From positions 607,918 to 671,917 of the forward strand of contig NZ_LT700191.1 of the NCBI RefSeq assembly GCF_900155425.1: DNA of 64,000 nucleotides. Reading direction: 5' to 3'. The DNA comes from Parabacteroides massiliensis. GTDB taxonomy: Bacteria; Bacteroidota; Bacteroidia; Bacteroidales; Tannerellaceae. Below are positions 44,836 to 54,424 of this stretch, one piece after another. Position 1 is the stretch's first letter; every line of letters begins with the position of its first letter. The notes beneath the pieces were generated by a model that worked only from the letters and a program-made list of their open reading frames with translations, ran no database searches and had not been told where the DNA came from. Both the position numbers and the translations under genes were made by a program.

Positions 44836-45747
44836 ATGGCAAGACGCTCAGAATACAGAGACACAGATAGATCAAGGGCCCCTCGAGGACGTAAAGTTAC
44901 AGTGAAAGAGGAGAATACGTTACTTCCCTTCCTGTTCGGTCTTTTAAACGAACAAAGTAAAAGTTCTGTCAAGGCGTTACTCGCCCACGGACAGATTTCA
45001 GTCAATGGTACGGTAACCTCTCAGTTCGACACGCCGCTCGCACCGGGCGACGAGGTGTTAATCAGCTACGAACGGGGAAAAGTCGAGTTCAACAACCCGC
45101 TGCTCACGATTGTATGGGAAGATGAGGACCTGATAGTCGTAAACAAGAAAGAAGGCTTGCTTTCGGTTTCCAGCACACGCGTGAAAGAACGGACCGCTTT
45201 CCATCTGCTCAGTGAATATGTCAAGAAGACGGATCCGCGCAACAAGATATTCGTGCTCCATCGTCTGGACCGCGACACTTCGGGGTTGATGATGTTCGCC
45301 AAGAACCAGCATGTGCAAAAGGCTTTGCAATCGAACTGGAACTCTGCCATCACGGCACGCACATACGTAGCCGTAGTGGAAGGGCGTCCGGATAAAGACT
45401 GCGACCTGATCGTTTCCAACCTGACAGAAAATGCCAAGATGCAAGTCTACGTGACGGCTGAAGGAGAAGGAAAAGAGGCGATCACACGTTACCGCCTGTT
45501 GCACAGCAACGGAGCTTATTCACTGTTGGAGCTCGACCTGGAGACAGGACGTAAGAACCAGATACGTGCACAAATGCAATCGATCGGCCACTCCATCGCA
45601 GGCGATTACAAGTATGGCGCAGAGACAGATCCTACCGGACGGCTGATGCTTCACGCCCGACGGCTCAACTTCATTCATCCGGTAACGGGCGAAGAGATGC
45701 GTTTTGAGACACGCATTCCTGATAAATTCACCTCTTTAGCTAAATAA
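44836..45747 (+). CDS. RluA-family RNA pseudouridine synthase
   Basis: Enzyme of 303 residues. An N-terminal basic segment precedes an S4 RNA-binding domain (about 30-75, LPFLFGLLNEQSKSSVKALL ... GDEV). The catalytic domain contains VVNKKEGLLS and the signature HRLDRDTSGLMMFAK with catalytic Asp145. ELETGRKNQIR-like LDLETGRKNQIRAQM and LMLHARRLNFIHP finish the fold. Target uridines could be in 23S rRNA or tRNA. The ATG at 44836 is chosen over 44791 because of the promoter. It is followed by dsbD after 17 bases, so the two are likely cotranscribed. Confidence 0.93.
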   Translation: MARRSEYRDTDRSRAPRGRKVTVKEENTLLPFLFGLLNEQSKSSVKALLAHGQISVNGTVTSQFDTPLAPGDEVLISYERGKVEFNNPLLTIVWEDEDLIVVNKKEGLLSVSSTRVKERTAFHLLSEYVKKTDPRNKIFVLHRLDRDTSGLMMFAKNQHVQKALQSNWNSAITARTYVAVVEGRPDKDCDLIVSNLTENAKMQVYVTAEGEGKEAITRYRLLHSNGAYSLLELDLETGRKNQIRAQMQSIGHSIAGDYKYGAETDPTGRLMLHARRLNFIHPVTGEEMRFETRIPDKFTSLAK

Positions 45748-45764
45748 CTAAAATAAAAAATAAT

Positions 45765-47840
45765 ATGAAGAAGCTCTTTAGTACCTTGATGTTGGTGCTC
45801 GTCGCACTGACCGTACAGGCACAGATTCTCCAGCCTGTGAAATGGAAGATACAACTGAACGATTCCGGTTCTGCGGAGAAAGAGATCGTGTTTACCGCTA
45901 CCGCCGATAAAGGCTGGCATTTATATGATCAAGACCTGCCGGAAGGTGGTCCGGTCTCTACCTCGTTCACATTCGAGACATTGAAAGGAGCCGAACTGAT
46001 CGGCAAACCGACTTCATCTGTCAAACCGACCACTGTGTACGACGAACTGTTCGCCATGAACCTGCGTTGGTATCCGGGTACCGTTTCATTCACCCAAAAG
46101 TTCAAAGTGACTGATCCCGCTAAGTTCAAAGCCGAAGGTGAAGTGGAATTTATGGCTTGCAACGATGAGACTTGCCTACCGCCCGACCGCGTCAGCTTCT
46201 CGTTCGACAAAAAGAACATAAAGATGACAGCTGCCACCGAAACGGTAGCTGAAAAACCGGAAGTCGAGCAAAATGATGTGACAGCCGTACAGCCGGATAC
46301 CGAAAAGGTGGTGGAAGAAGTGGCAGAATTGAAGACTTCCGCTCCTGTAGCCGACAAGGACAAAGCCGAGAACAAGCCAACCCGCGTCTCTAACGAACTG
46401 ACCGACGATGCTGCCCTCTGGACTCCTGTCATCGACAAGTTGAAGGCATTCGGCGACACGACGGTTTCCGCAACCGACACATCGTGGTTGTTTATCTTCC
46501 TCGCCGGTTTCTTAGGTGGATTGATCGCCCTGCTGACACCTTGTGTATGGCCGATGATCCCGATGACGGTCAGCTTCTTCCTCAAACGGACGAAAGACCG
46601 CAAGAAAGCGATCCGAGACGCGGTGACATACGGACTTTCGATCATTGTGATTTATCTGGTAATGGGATTGCTGATTACGGGTATATTCGGAGCAAGCGCA
46701 TTGAACGACTTGTCGACGAATGCAATCTTCAACATCATATTCTTCCTGCTGTTAGTAGTCTTCGCCATCTCTTTCTTCGGGGCGTTCGAAATGGTATTGC
46801 CCTCTTCCTGGACGAATAAGTTGGATTCGAAAGCAGATTCGACGACGGGCATTATCAGTATTTTCTTCATGTCGTTCACGTTGGTGCTGGTTTCCTTCTC
46901 CTGCACAGGTCCGATCATCGGAACTCTGTTGGTACAGGCCGCTTCGATGGGAACAGCGGTAGGACCGGCTATCGGTATGTTCGGTTTTGCCTTGGCACTG
47001 TCTATTCCGTTCAGCCTTTTCGCTATCTTCCCGAATATGCTGCAAAGCATGCCGAAGTCCGGAGGCTGGCTAAACTCAGTCAAGGTTGTATTAGGCTTCC
47101 TTGAACTGGCACTGGCACTCAAGTTCCTCTCCGTTGCCGACTTGGCCTATGGATGGCGCTTGCTGGACCGCGAAGTGTTTATCGTACTTTGGATCGTGAT
47201 CTTTATCCTGTTGGGCTGCTACCTGTTGGGTAAGATCAAGTTCAGCCACGACAGCGACCTGCCGTACGTATCCGTGCCGCGCCTGTTCATGGCGATCATT
47301 TCTTTCTCTTTTGCCGTTTATATGGTTCCGGGGCTTTGGGGTGCGCCATTAAAAACGATCAGCGCTTTCGCTCCTCCTTTGTACACTCAGGATTTCAACT
47401 TGTATAATAGTGAAGTACACGCTGCTTTTGACGATTACGAAACAGGTATGGCTTATGCCAAGAAAGTGAACAAGCCGGTCATGATCGACTTCTCCGGTTT
47501 CGGTTGTGTGAACTGCCGCAAGATGGAAGCCTCCGTTTGGACCGACCCGAAAGTAAAACAGATATTGGAAAATGATTATGTCCTGATCACCCTGATGGTT
47601 GACGACAAGACGAAGCTGCCGCAGCCAATCACGATCGAAGAGCACGGCAAGACCCGAAAGTTGAAAACAATCGGTGACAAATGGAGCTATTTGCAGCGCA
47701 GCAAATTCGGTGCAAATGCCCAACCGTTCTACATCTTGCTGAATGCCGAAGGTGAACCGCTCGGTCCGTCGTATGCATTCAACGAAAGTGTTCCCGACTA
47801 TATCCAGTTCCTGGAAAACGGATTGAAAATATTTAAATAA
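45765..47840 (+). CDS. dsbD: Thiol:disulfide interchange protein DsbD
   Basis: Membrane reductase of 691 residues that passes electrons from cytoplasmic thioredoxin to the periplasm. After a signal peptide (to about 20) comes the DsbD alpha domain with the CxxxxC pair in FMACNDETCLPP (about 131-136). A Glu/Val-rich linker (about 165-220) follows. Eight or so helices start near 240 with the cysteine in LTPCVWPMIP and a second in VSFSCTGPIIG. The C-terminal thioredoxin domain carries Cys581 and Cys584 in FGCVNCRKME. All three redox pairs are present, so it should be functional. Its stop codon abuts an octad-repeat element. Confidence 0.95.
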   Translation: MKKLFSTLMLVLVALTVQAQILQPVKWKIQLNDSGSAEKEIVFTATADKGWHLYDQDLPEGGPVSTSFTFETLKGAELIGKPTSSVKPTTVYDELFAMNLRWYPGTVSFTQKFKVTDPAKFKAEGEVEFMACNDETCLPPDRVSFSFDKKNIKMTAATETVAEKPEVEQNDVTAVQPDTEKVVEEVAELKTSAPVADKDKAENKPTRVSNELTDDAALWTPVIDKLKAFGDTTVSATDTSWLFIFLAGFLGGLIALLTPCVWPMIPMTVSFFLKRTKDRKKAIRDAVTYGLSIIVIYLVMGLLITGIFGASALNDLSTNAIFNIIFFLLLVVFAISFFGAFEMVLPSSWTNKLDSKADSTTGIISIFFMSFTLVLVSFSCTGPIIGTLLVQAASMGTAVGPAIGMFGFALALSIPFSLFAIFPNMLQSMPKSGGWLNSVKVVLGFLELALALKFLSVADLAYGWRLLDREVFIVLWIVIFILLGCYLLGKIKFSHDSDLPYVSVPRLFMAIISFSFAVYMVPGLWGAPLKTISAFAPPLYTQDFNLYNSEVHAAFDDYETGMAYAKKVNKPVMIDFSGFGCVNCRKMEASVWTDPKVKQILENDYVLITLMVDDKTKLPQPITIEEHGKTRKLKTIGDKWSYLQRSKFGANAQPFYILLNAEGEPLGPSYAFNESVPDYIQFLENGLKIFK

Positions 47841-47932
47841 TGTGCCAATGCGATAATGTGCCAACAAAAGGGCTCCTTCCAATTGGCACATTATCACATT
47901 GGTTTATTGGCACATTATCACATTAATACATT
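47839..47932. repeat. Inverted octad-repeat element, dsbD-mazG spacer
   Basis: Left array AATGTGCC, AATGCGAT, AATGTGCC (47839-47862), a core of about 20 bases, and right array GGCACATT, ATCACATT, GGTTTATT, GGCACATT, ATCACATT, AATACATT (47885-47932). The right array is largely the reverse complement of the left. Unit length is 8, not 7. It begins at the dsbD stop and the frame stays open through it into mazG. Confidence 0.8.
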
Positions 47933-47939
47933 ATTTATA

Positions 47940-48725
47940 ATGGCAACTAAACAAGAAAAGATGGAAGCCTTCGGACAATTGCTCGACATACTGGACGAGC
48001 TTCGTGTGAAATGTCCGTGGGACCGTAAACAAACAAACGAAAGCCTTCGCACAAATACAATCGAAGAGACTTACGAATTGTGCGATGCCATCATGAAAGA
48101 TGACAACAATAACATTAAAAAAGAATTAGGCGACCTGCTCCTGCACATTGTCTTCTATGCCAAAATAGGTGAAGAAAAGGCAGCATTCGACATCAAGGAT
48201 GTATGCGACAGCCTTTGCCAGAAGCTGATCTACCGCCATCCGCATGTCTTCGGAGATGCTCAGGCCGATACCGCCGGCAAAGTGGAACAGAGCTGGGAAC
48301 AACTCAAACTAAAAGAAAAAGGTGGCAACAAGACTGTTCTCGAAGGCGTTCCCGCCTCTTTGCCTTCCGTGGTCAAAGCTCACCGTATCCAAGACAAAGC
48401 CCGCAACATCGGTTTCGATTGGGAACAACGCGACCAGGTCTGGGATAAGGTATACGAAGAGTTTACCGAACTGAAGACCGAAATCGACAAGATGGATGCA
48501 GACAAGATGGAAGCCGAGTTCGGCGACCTGTTCTTCAGCCTGATCAACGCAGCCCGTCTCTATAAGATCAATCCAGACAATGCTTTGGAACGCACAAACC
48601 AAAAGTTTATCCGTCGTTTCAACTATTTAGAAGAGCATACCATAAAAGAAGGCAAGTCATTAAAAGAAATGTCTTTGAAAGAAATGGACCGGATCTGGAA
48701 TGAAGCCAAATCGAAAGGGTTATAA
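47940..48725 (+). CDS. mazG: Nucleoside triphosphate pyrophosphohydrolase MazG
   Basis: Enzyme of 261 residues with two MazG all-alpha domains that hydrolyses (d)NTPs to the monophosphate and pyrophosphate. The first domain shows CPWDRKQTNESLRTNTIEETYEL and ELGDLLLHIVFYA with the Glu/Asp metal ligands. The second shows EEFTELKTEIDKM and EFGDLFFSLINAARL. Length and order are standard. The frame opens upstream at 47856, but the extra 28 residues (LAHYHIGLLAHYHI) come from the octad element; the ATG at 47940 gives the family's start. It probably shares a transcript with dsbD. Confidence 0.95.
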   Translation: MATKQEKMEAFGQLLDILDELRVKCPWDRKQTNESLRTNTIEETYELCDAIMKDDNNNIKKELGDLLLHIVFYAKIGEEKAAFDIKDVCDSLCQKLIYRHPHVFGDAQADTAGKVEQSWEQLKLKEKGGNKTVLEGVPASLPSVVKAHRIQDKARNIGFDWEQRDQVWDKVYEEFTELKTEIDKMDADKMEAEFGDLFFSLINAARLYKINPDNALERTNQKFIRRFNYLEEHTIKEGKSLKEMSLKEMDRIWNEAKSKGL

Positions 48726-48733
48726 AAAACAAA

Positions 48734-48762
48734 AGGGGAACCGACATCACGTCGCCACCCCT
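48734..48762. terminator. Possible hairpin after mazG
   Basis: AGGGG (48734-48738) and CCCCT (48758-48762) flank an inner CGAC/GTCG pair. No T-run follows, so terminator activity is uncertain. Confidence 0.35.
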
Positions 48763-48820
48763 CCCTTAACTTAAACGCCAAAACTAAATCTAAACAAAAA
48801 ACACAAATAATGATAATATT

Positions 48821-49291
48821 TTATTTCTTCTTATTTTCCTCTTTTCTACTATCTCCTCCTTTCATAAACTCCCGTACAAACTTTCCTTCTGCATGTTTGT
48901 ATCTGTAAAGTTTCTTCGGAGATAATATCTTTTTAAACTTTTCATAATACTCCTTTTCCAATTGCGCCTGCTTCATGTTCACGCTCACACACTCATCAAT
49001 TACCTTCAAGTAGTCAGCATCGGTTGCACTTTCATTGTGCTTTAAATCTTTGGATAGCTTACGACATTCACGACCGGCCTCAAACATCTTTTCTTGCAGT
49101 TCGTTACTAAGAGGTATAAATAATGCAGCCTCTTCCGGGGTCAACCCCATTTCTGCCGTAATAAAAGCATTTTTCTTTGCCAAAAATGCTTCTCTATCAA
49201 AATTGCGATGCTGTTTCCCACTTTGAGCGTGAGCACTGAATGAGAACACAACTGAACACGCCACAAATGTAATAAAAAATATTTTATTCAT
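48821..49291 (-). CDS. Periplasmic Spy/CpxP-like helical protein
   Basis: Exported protein of 156 residues. Signal peptide to about residue 22 (FSAHAQ). The mature part is helical and highly charged, with MGLTPEEAALFIPLSNELQEKMFE in place of the LTxxQ motif, and ILSPKKLYRYKHAEGKFVREF near the end. These features recall the Spy/CpxP type of periplasmic chaperones and stress sensors found next to ECF sigma genes in Bacteroidetes. The C-terminus is Lys/Glu rich. It is the third gene after a sigma factor and a small membrane protein, which suggests a role in an envelope stress response; inference. Confidence 0.7.
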   Translation of the reverse strand: MNKIFFITFVACSVVFSFSAHAQSGKQHRNFDREAFLAKKNAFITAEMGLTPEEAALFIPLSNELQEKMFEAGRECRKLSKDLKHNESATDADYLKVIDECVSVNMKQAQLEKEYYEKFKKILSPKKLYRYKHAEGKFVREFMKGGDSRKEENKKK

Positions 49292-49339
49292 ACAAGTATT
49301 CTTTCAAAAATATTTCGTCCAACTTGATTTTTTTCCAAT

Positions 49340-49729
49340 TTATTCGATTTCTCCTATTTCTTCAGCCAAGATATAGCCAGTATATCGTTCTTCCAAATAC
49401 TCCAGGTACTCTTCATCATCAGCCGCTTGCAGAGCTGAAACTGAGGCAGGAGACACTTCTGTTTTGACGAGCAACGAATCCGTTTTTGCCGCTTTATCTT
49501 CCGGTCCGACCAAAACTTTAAAAAACAATCCCAATCCGGCAAAAACGGCTGCCATGTACAACCAGGGACGAACACGATCCATCAAGGAAATCTTTTTTGC
49601 CTCCTTTTCCGGTGTTTTCTCGGGAAGCTGACTCATAATGTTAGCCGTCAACCCTTCCATATATCCGTCAGGCACAGTAAAAGGATTTTTTCCTTTAAAA
49701 CGATCCAGATTGTTTTGTTCTGTTTTCAT
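49340..49729 (-). CDS. Small single-pass membrane protein, probable anti-sigma factor
   Basis: Protein of 129 residues. The N-terminal about 50 residues are cytoplasmic in the likely topology and contain NPFTVPDGYMEGLTANIMSQLP, a motif often seen in proteins encoded after Bacteroidetes sigma factors. One transmembrane helix (about 56-72, WLYMAAVFAGLGLFFKV) is followed by an acidic tail with DDEEYLEYLEERYTGYILAEEIGE. No zinc-binding HxxxCxxC motif is present. Anti-sigma function is proposed from position directly after the sigma gene (46 bases) and topology. Confidence 0.65.
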   Translation of the reverse strand: MKTEQNNLDRFKGKNPFTVPDGYMEGLTANIMSQLPEKTPEKEAKKISLMDRVRPWLYMAAVFAGLGLFFKVLVGPEDKAAKTDSLLVKTEVSPASVSALQAADDEEYLEYLEERYTGYILAEEIGEIE

Positions 49730-49775
49730 ATTATCTCTCTTTTACATTCTTTTGACAAATGGCAATACAAAAGGT

Positions 49776-50327
49776 TTAAATGTCTTTTGTTAAAAACTCC
49801 TCTACTTTTTTCACCGCATGATGATAGGATGCCTTTAAAGCGCCTACGGAAGTTCCGAATATTTCAGACATATCTTCGTATTTCATATCGTCAAAATATT
49901 TCATATTAAAAACGGCACGCTGTTTCTCCGGCAATGTCAGGATGGCTTCCTGTAGCTTCATCTGTGCGGCATCTCCATCGAAATACTCGTCGCCCTTCAG
50001 ACGCTCCAGCAAAAACACATCCGTATCGTCAATCGATACATTGTTTTGTGCACGTTGCCGGTTCAGAAAGGTTATACATTCGTTTATCGCGATCTTATAC
50101 AACCAAGTCGACAACTTCGCTTCTCCCCGGAAATAGTCGATATTCATCCAGGCTTTCAGGAATGTATTTTGCAATAAATCGTTGGCATCGTCATGGTCCA
50201 ACACCATCTTTCGTATCTGCCAATACAACTTCTCCCCATAGAAATTGACAACCTGCGCGAAGGCTTCACGTTGATGTGCCGGATCGCGTAATTGCTTTAT
50301 TATCTCTTCCTCTATATATTGTTGCAT
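49776..50327 (-). CDS. ECF RNA polymerase sigma factor
   Basis: Sigma factor of 183 residues. Region 2: AFAQVVNFYGEKLYWQIRKM, DANDLLQNTFLKAWMNIDYF, LSTWLYKIAINECITFLNRQ. Region 4: LPEKQRAVFNMKYFDDMKYEDMSEIFGTSVGALKASYHHAVKK. It resembles RpoE-like rather than FecI-like factors of the phylum. It leads a three-gene unit with the membrane protein and the Spy-like protein, so it probably answers envelope stress. The two ECF factors in the window are only distantly alike. Confidence 0.94.
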   Translation of the reverse strand: MQQYIEEEIIKQLRDPAHQREAFAQVVNFYGEKLYWQIRKMVLDHDDANDLLQNTFLKAWMNIDYFRGEAKLSTWLYKIAINECITFLNRQRAQNNVSIDDTDVFLLERLKGDEYFDGDAAQMKLQEAILTLPEKQRAVFNMKYFDDMKYEDMSEIFGTSVGALKASYHHAVKKVEEFLTKDI

Positions 50328-50348
50328 TCCTACTCACTAATTTGGGGG

Positions 50349-50356
50349 TAAATATA
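50349..50356 (-). promoter_or_regulatory. Weak -7-like box for the ECF sigma gene
   Basis: Minus-strand TATATTTA, 7 of 8 to TAnnTTTG in the last position, 21 bases before the ATG at 50327. It could also be read by the ECF factor itself. Confidence 0.3.
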
Positions 50357-50445
50357 AGAAAATAATCCTTATCTCCTTCCATTCCCCTTTCTATAACAGA
50401 CGGGAATAATGGTTCAAAGTTTAATCAAACTTCATCAGGGAATAT

Positions 50446-50480
50446 AAAAAAAGCGGACAACCCTATAAGTTATCCGCTTT
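50446..50480 (-). terminator. Rho-independent terminator of tRNA-Leu
   Basis: AAAGCGGA (50450-50457) pairs with TCCGCTTT (50473-50480), followed on the minus strand by seven T. Confidence 0.8.
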
Positions 50481-50484
50481 GATG

Positions 50485-50566
50485 TGCCCAGAACAGGACT
50501 CGAACCTGCATGCCTCTCGACACACGCACCTGAAACGTGCGCGTCTACCAATTCCGCCACCTGGGC
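50485..50566 (-). tRNA. tRNA-Leu (CAG anticodon)
   Basis: Class II tRNA of 82 bases with a variable arm. It starts GCCCAGGTGGCGGAATTGG. The anticodon stem CACGT/GCGTG encloses loop TTCAGGT, anticodon CAG, which reads CTG. Acceptor GCCCAGG pairs with TCTGGGC; discriminator A; CCA not encoded. A terminator follows directly. Confidence 0.94.
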
Positions 50567-50609
50567 AATTCAGCACTTTTCAGTGAAGCAATCTCTCTTG
50601 ATTGCGGTG

Positions 50610-50640
50610 CAAAGGTAACAACTTTTTTGAGATTGCCAAA
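50610..50640 (-). promoter_or_regulatory. Complete promoter for tRNA-Leu
   Basis: On the minus strand TTTG (50637-50640), a 19-base spacer and TACCTTTG (50610-50617), 43 bases before the tRNA. Confidence 0.7.
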
Positions 50641-50664
50641 CAGTAACCATACTTTTTTTATTCG

Positions 50665-50701
50665 AAAAAACGGCCACCTCCCTTTCAGGAAGCAGCCGTT
50701 T
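50665..50701 (-). terminator. Rho-independent terminator of groEL
   Basis: AAACGGC (50668-50674) pairs with GCCGTTT (50695-50701); six T follow on the minus strand. It begins 26 bases after the groEL stop. Confidence 0.8.
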
Positions 50702-50726
50702 CTGATTTTATACTTTATGGGAAGAA

Positions 50727-52436
<1,710 letters not shown>

Positions 52437-52437
<1 letters not shown>

Positions 52438-52706
52438 TAGATAATAGCCAAAATATCAGACTGGCGCATGATAAGATATTTCTCTCCGTCCAGTTCAATT
52501 TCCGTACCTGCATACTTACCGTACAGAACAGTATCGCCATTCTTTACAACCATTTCTTCATCCTTTGTTCCGTGACCTACGGCAACAACTTCACCTTTTA
52601 AAGGTTTTTCTTTTGCTGAATCGGGGATAATGATTCCGCCAAGTGTCTTTTCTTCTGCTGCAGCCGGCTTAATCAGCACTCTGTCTGCTAATGGTTTAAT
52701 GTTCAT
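52437..52706 (-). CDS. groS: Co-chaperonin GroES
   Basis: Ten-kilodalton lid of the chaperonin, 89 residues. The start [34 protein letters not shown] includes the mobile loop. [26 protein letters not shown] is the typical end. It precedes groEL with a 72-base spacer that contains the heptad tract. The upstream region lacks a CIRCE element but has a palindrome at 52840-52860. Confidence 0.98.
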
Positions 52707-52839
52707 CGTTGTATATTTTTTTAGTTGTTAATAATATTACGTTAATCTTGTGCTTTCTTTTTACACGTAAATGCCTATGCGAATACTGTGCCAAAATCAT
52801 TATCAGGAAAAAGACTGACAATTTTACACTACGGGCAGG

Positions 52840-52860
52840 CAGACAATGCAAATATGTCTG
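52840..52860 (-). promoter_or_regulatory. Palindrome overlapping a -7-like box upstream of groES
   Basis: CAGACA-N9-TGTCTG, a 21-base dyad, contains minus-strand CATATTTG (7 of 8 to TAnnTTTG). It lies about 134 bases before the groES ATG. The arrangement would fit an operator over the promoter of the heat-shock operon. Confidence 0.45.
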
Positions 52861-52931
52861 ACAGGATGACCTTTCTGCCACAAAAAAAACTTTCTCATTA
52901 CAACAAGAGAGTAAATGAGGAAGTTCAACTG

Positions 52932-54362
52932 TCAGTTTATAAAAATAGTAGAAACGGACTGTGGCGGAAGCAACGGTTGGTACACACGGTTTCCGATACG
53001 GATTGAAACAGTACGGCTGTCAAGTCCTTCGTTCGCCAAGGCGATCACGATACTTTTATCCTGATTGACAAAAGCGAGCAGATCGGTAAACGTACCGTCT
53101 GTTTCCACCTTGCGTGCACCGGGCCGGACATAATGGCTCAAATGTTTCATTATATAATATTCGGGAGTAAAAGAATAAGTTTTATCAACAGGATCTACAA
53201 CCACCAACGAATTCTGAGCCCATCCCCAACGACTGATTCCTCCTTTCTCAAGGGAGATATTCCAATACATATAGGTAGAAGCGCCACTATTCAGGTAATG
53301 CCGCATCAGGTTCCACGAATATACTGCGCCTTTCCAGTCATTCAAACCGTTGCCACACTCTTGCTCCGTCTGATAAAGTTTCAGGTCGGGATAGCGTTCA
53401 TGTATTCCGGTTATCGCTCCCTTGCCGGCCCATTGAAAACCGGCACCTTTTATATAACGACGGCAAGCCGGATCCGACAGGATCGTATCGACCAGCGCCT
53501 CGTTCTTGCGCTCGACAGTTCCAAACATGACATCGACCTGCAGTTCCGCCATTGCCGGTCCCAGATAGTTTCCGATAAAATTTGCCAACGAGGCCGCCGT
53601 CCAACAACAACTTGGAAAGATCTGGGCTGAATTAAATTCATTCTGCGGCATAACGGCAAAGATGTCTATTCCTTGCTCCTTATAGGCTTGGATAAATTTG
53701 GAAAAATATAAAGCGTAGGCCTGCAAATAGAGCGAATCCTGAATAAACATATCCTCCCCTTCATACCCGACTTTATCTGCCGGCAAGCCGTTCCGGTATT
53801 TTTCATCATAAGCCTCTCCGGTATAAGCCGAAGCATAATGCTTGTTGGACTTCATCCAAGAAGGCGGACACCAAGGAGACGCCCAGATACGCAAGTCCAC
53901 ATTATATTTCCGGGCATTCCGGATAAAAGGAATCAAGGTCTGCTGATCGTTCGCGATAGTGAAATTCTTCATTTCAAAATCACCGTCCGTCTCATCATAA
54001 GAATACCAGTCACGAGAAAAGTCATTTGCCCCGACCGGCATACGACAGATTGTGAAATTAGCTCCGTATTCCGGAAAGAAAAGTTCTTCCATTATGCTTT
54101 CACGGTCAGTCGGATTCAGACGACTCAAAGAAATCCATCCTAATTCATTGAAACAGGCGCCGAACCCGTCGATCTCCTGCAAGGGCTTATCCTTATATAC
54201 GGTTACATCAATTGTCCGGACAGTATCAGCCGATGCGGAAAGCAAATCGGGTTGTTCCTGCCAGAAAGCCTTTTCCGTAGTCATCACCCAAGAGGCACGG
54301 GGTTGGAATGTGCAGGATGACAGATATAAAGCAGTCGAGAGAATAAGACAAGGTGTTTTCAT
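52932..54362 (-). CDS. Glycoside hydrolase family 30 lipoprotein (glucosylceramidase-like)
   Basis: Lipoprotein of 476 residues with lipobox YLSSCTF (Cys17). The (beta/alpha)8 barrel begins near 60 (QEIDGFGACFNELGWISLS). The acid/base Glu is in VMPQNEFNS and the nucleophile Glu in LYQTEQECGN. The C-terminal beta domain follows (FTPEYYIMKHLSHYVRPGARKVE). GH30 enzymes act on glucosylceramide, beta-1,6-glucans or beta-xylans; which one applies is not determined. The frame extends to 54392, but the ATG at 54362 gives the lipobox signal. It starts 15 bases downstream of the hisS terminator, with no box in between. Confidence 0.9.
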   Translation of the reverse strand: MKTPCLILSTALYLSSCTFQPRASWVMTTEKAFWQEQPDLLSASADTVRTIDVTVYKDKPLQEIDGFGACFNELGWISLSRLNPTDRESIMEELFFPEYGANFTICRMPVGANDFSRDWYSYDETDGDFEMKNFTIANDQQTLIPFIRNARKYNVDLRIWASPWCPPSWMKSNKHYASAYTGEAYDEKYRNGLPADKVGYEGEDMFIQDSLYLQAYALYFSKFIQAYKEQGIDIFAVMPQNEFNSAQIFPSCCWTAASLANFIGNYLGPAMAELQVDVMFGTVERKNEALVDTILSDPACRRYIKGAGFQWAGKGAITGIHERYPDLKLYQTEQECGNGLNDWKGAVYSWNLMRHYLNSGASTYMYWNISLEKGGISRWGWAQNSLVVVDPVDKTYSFTPEYYIMKHLSHYVRPGARKVETDGTFTDLLAFVNQDKSIVIALANEGLDSRTVSIRIGNRVYQPLLPPQSVSTIFIN

Positions 54363-54376
54363 AAATATCTGTATAT

Positions 54377-54411
54377 AAAAAAGAAGTGCCACAATAAAAT
54401 CGTAGCACTTC
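54377..54411 (-). terminator. Rho-independent terminator of hisS
   Basis: GAAGTGC (54383-54389) pairs with GCACTTC (54405-54411); six T follow on the minus strand. It lies 14 bases after the hisS stop. Confidence 0.75.
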
Positions 54412-54424
54412 CTATCCTTTTTTG

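Noticed and set aside
52707-52931. CIRCE element upstream of groES
   Set aside because: No TTAGCACTC-N9-GAGTGCTAA match; only the different CAGACA/TGTCTG dyad is found.
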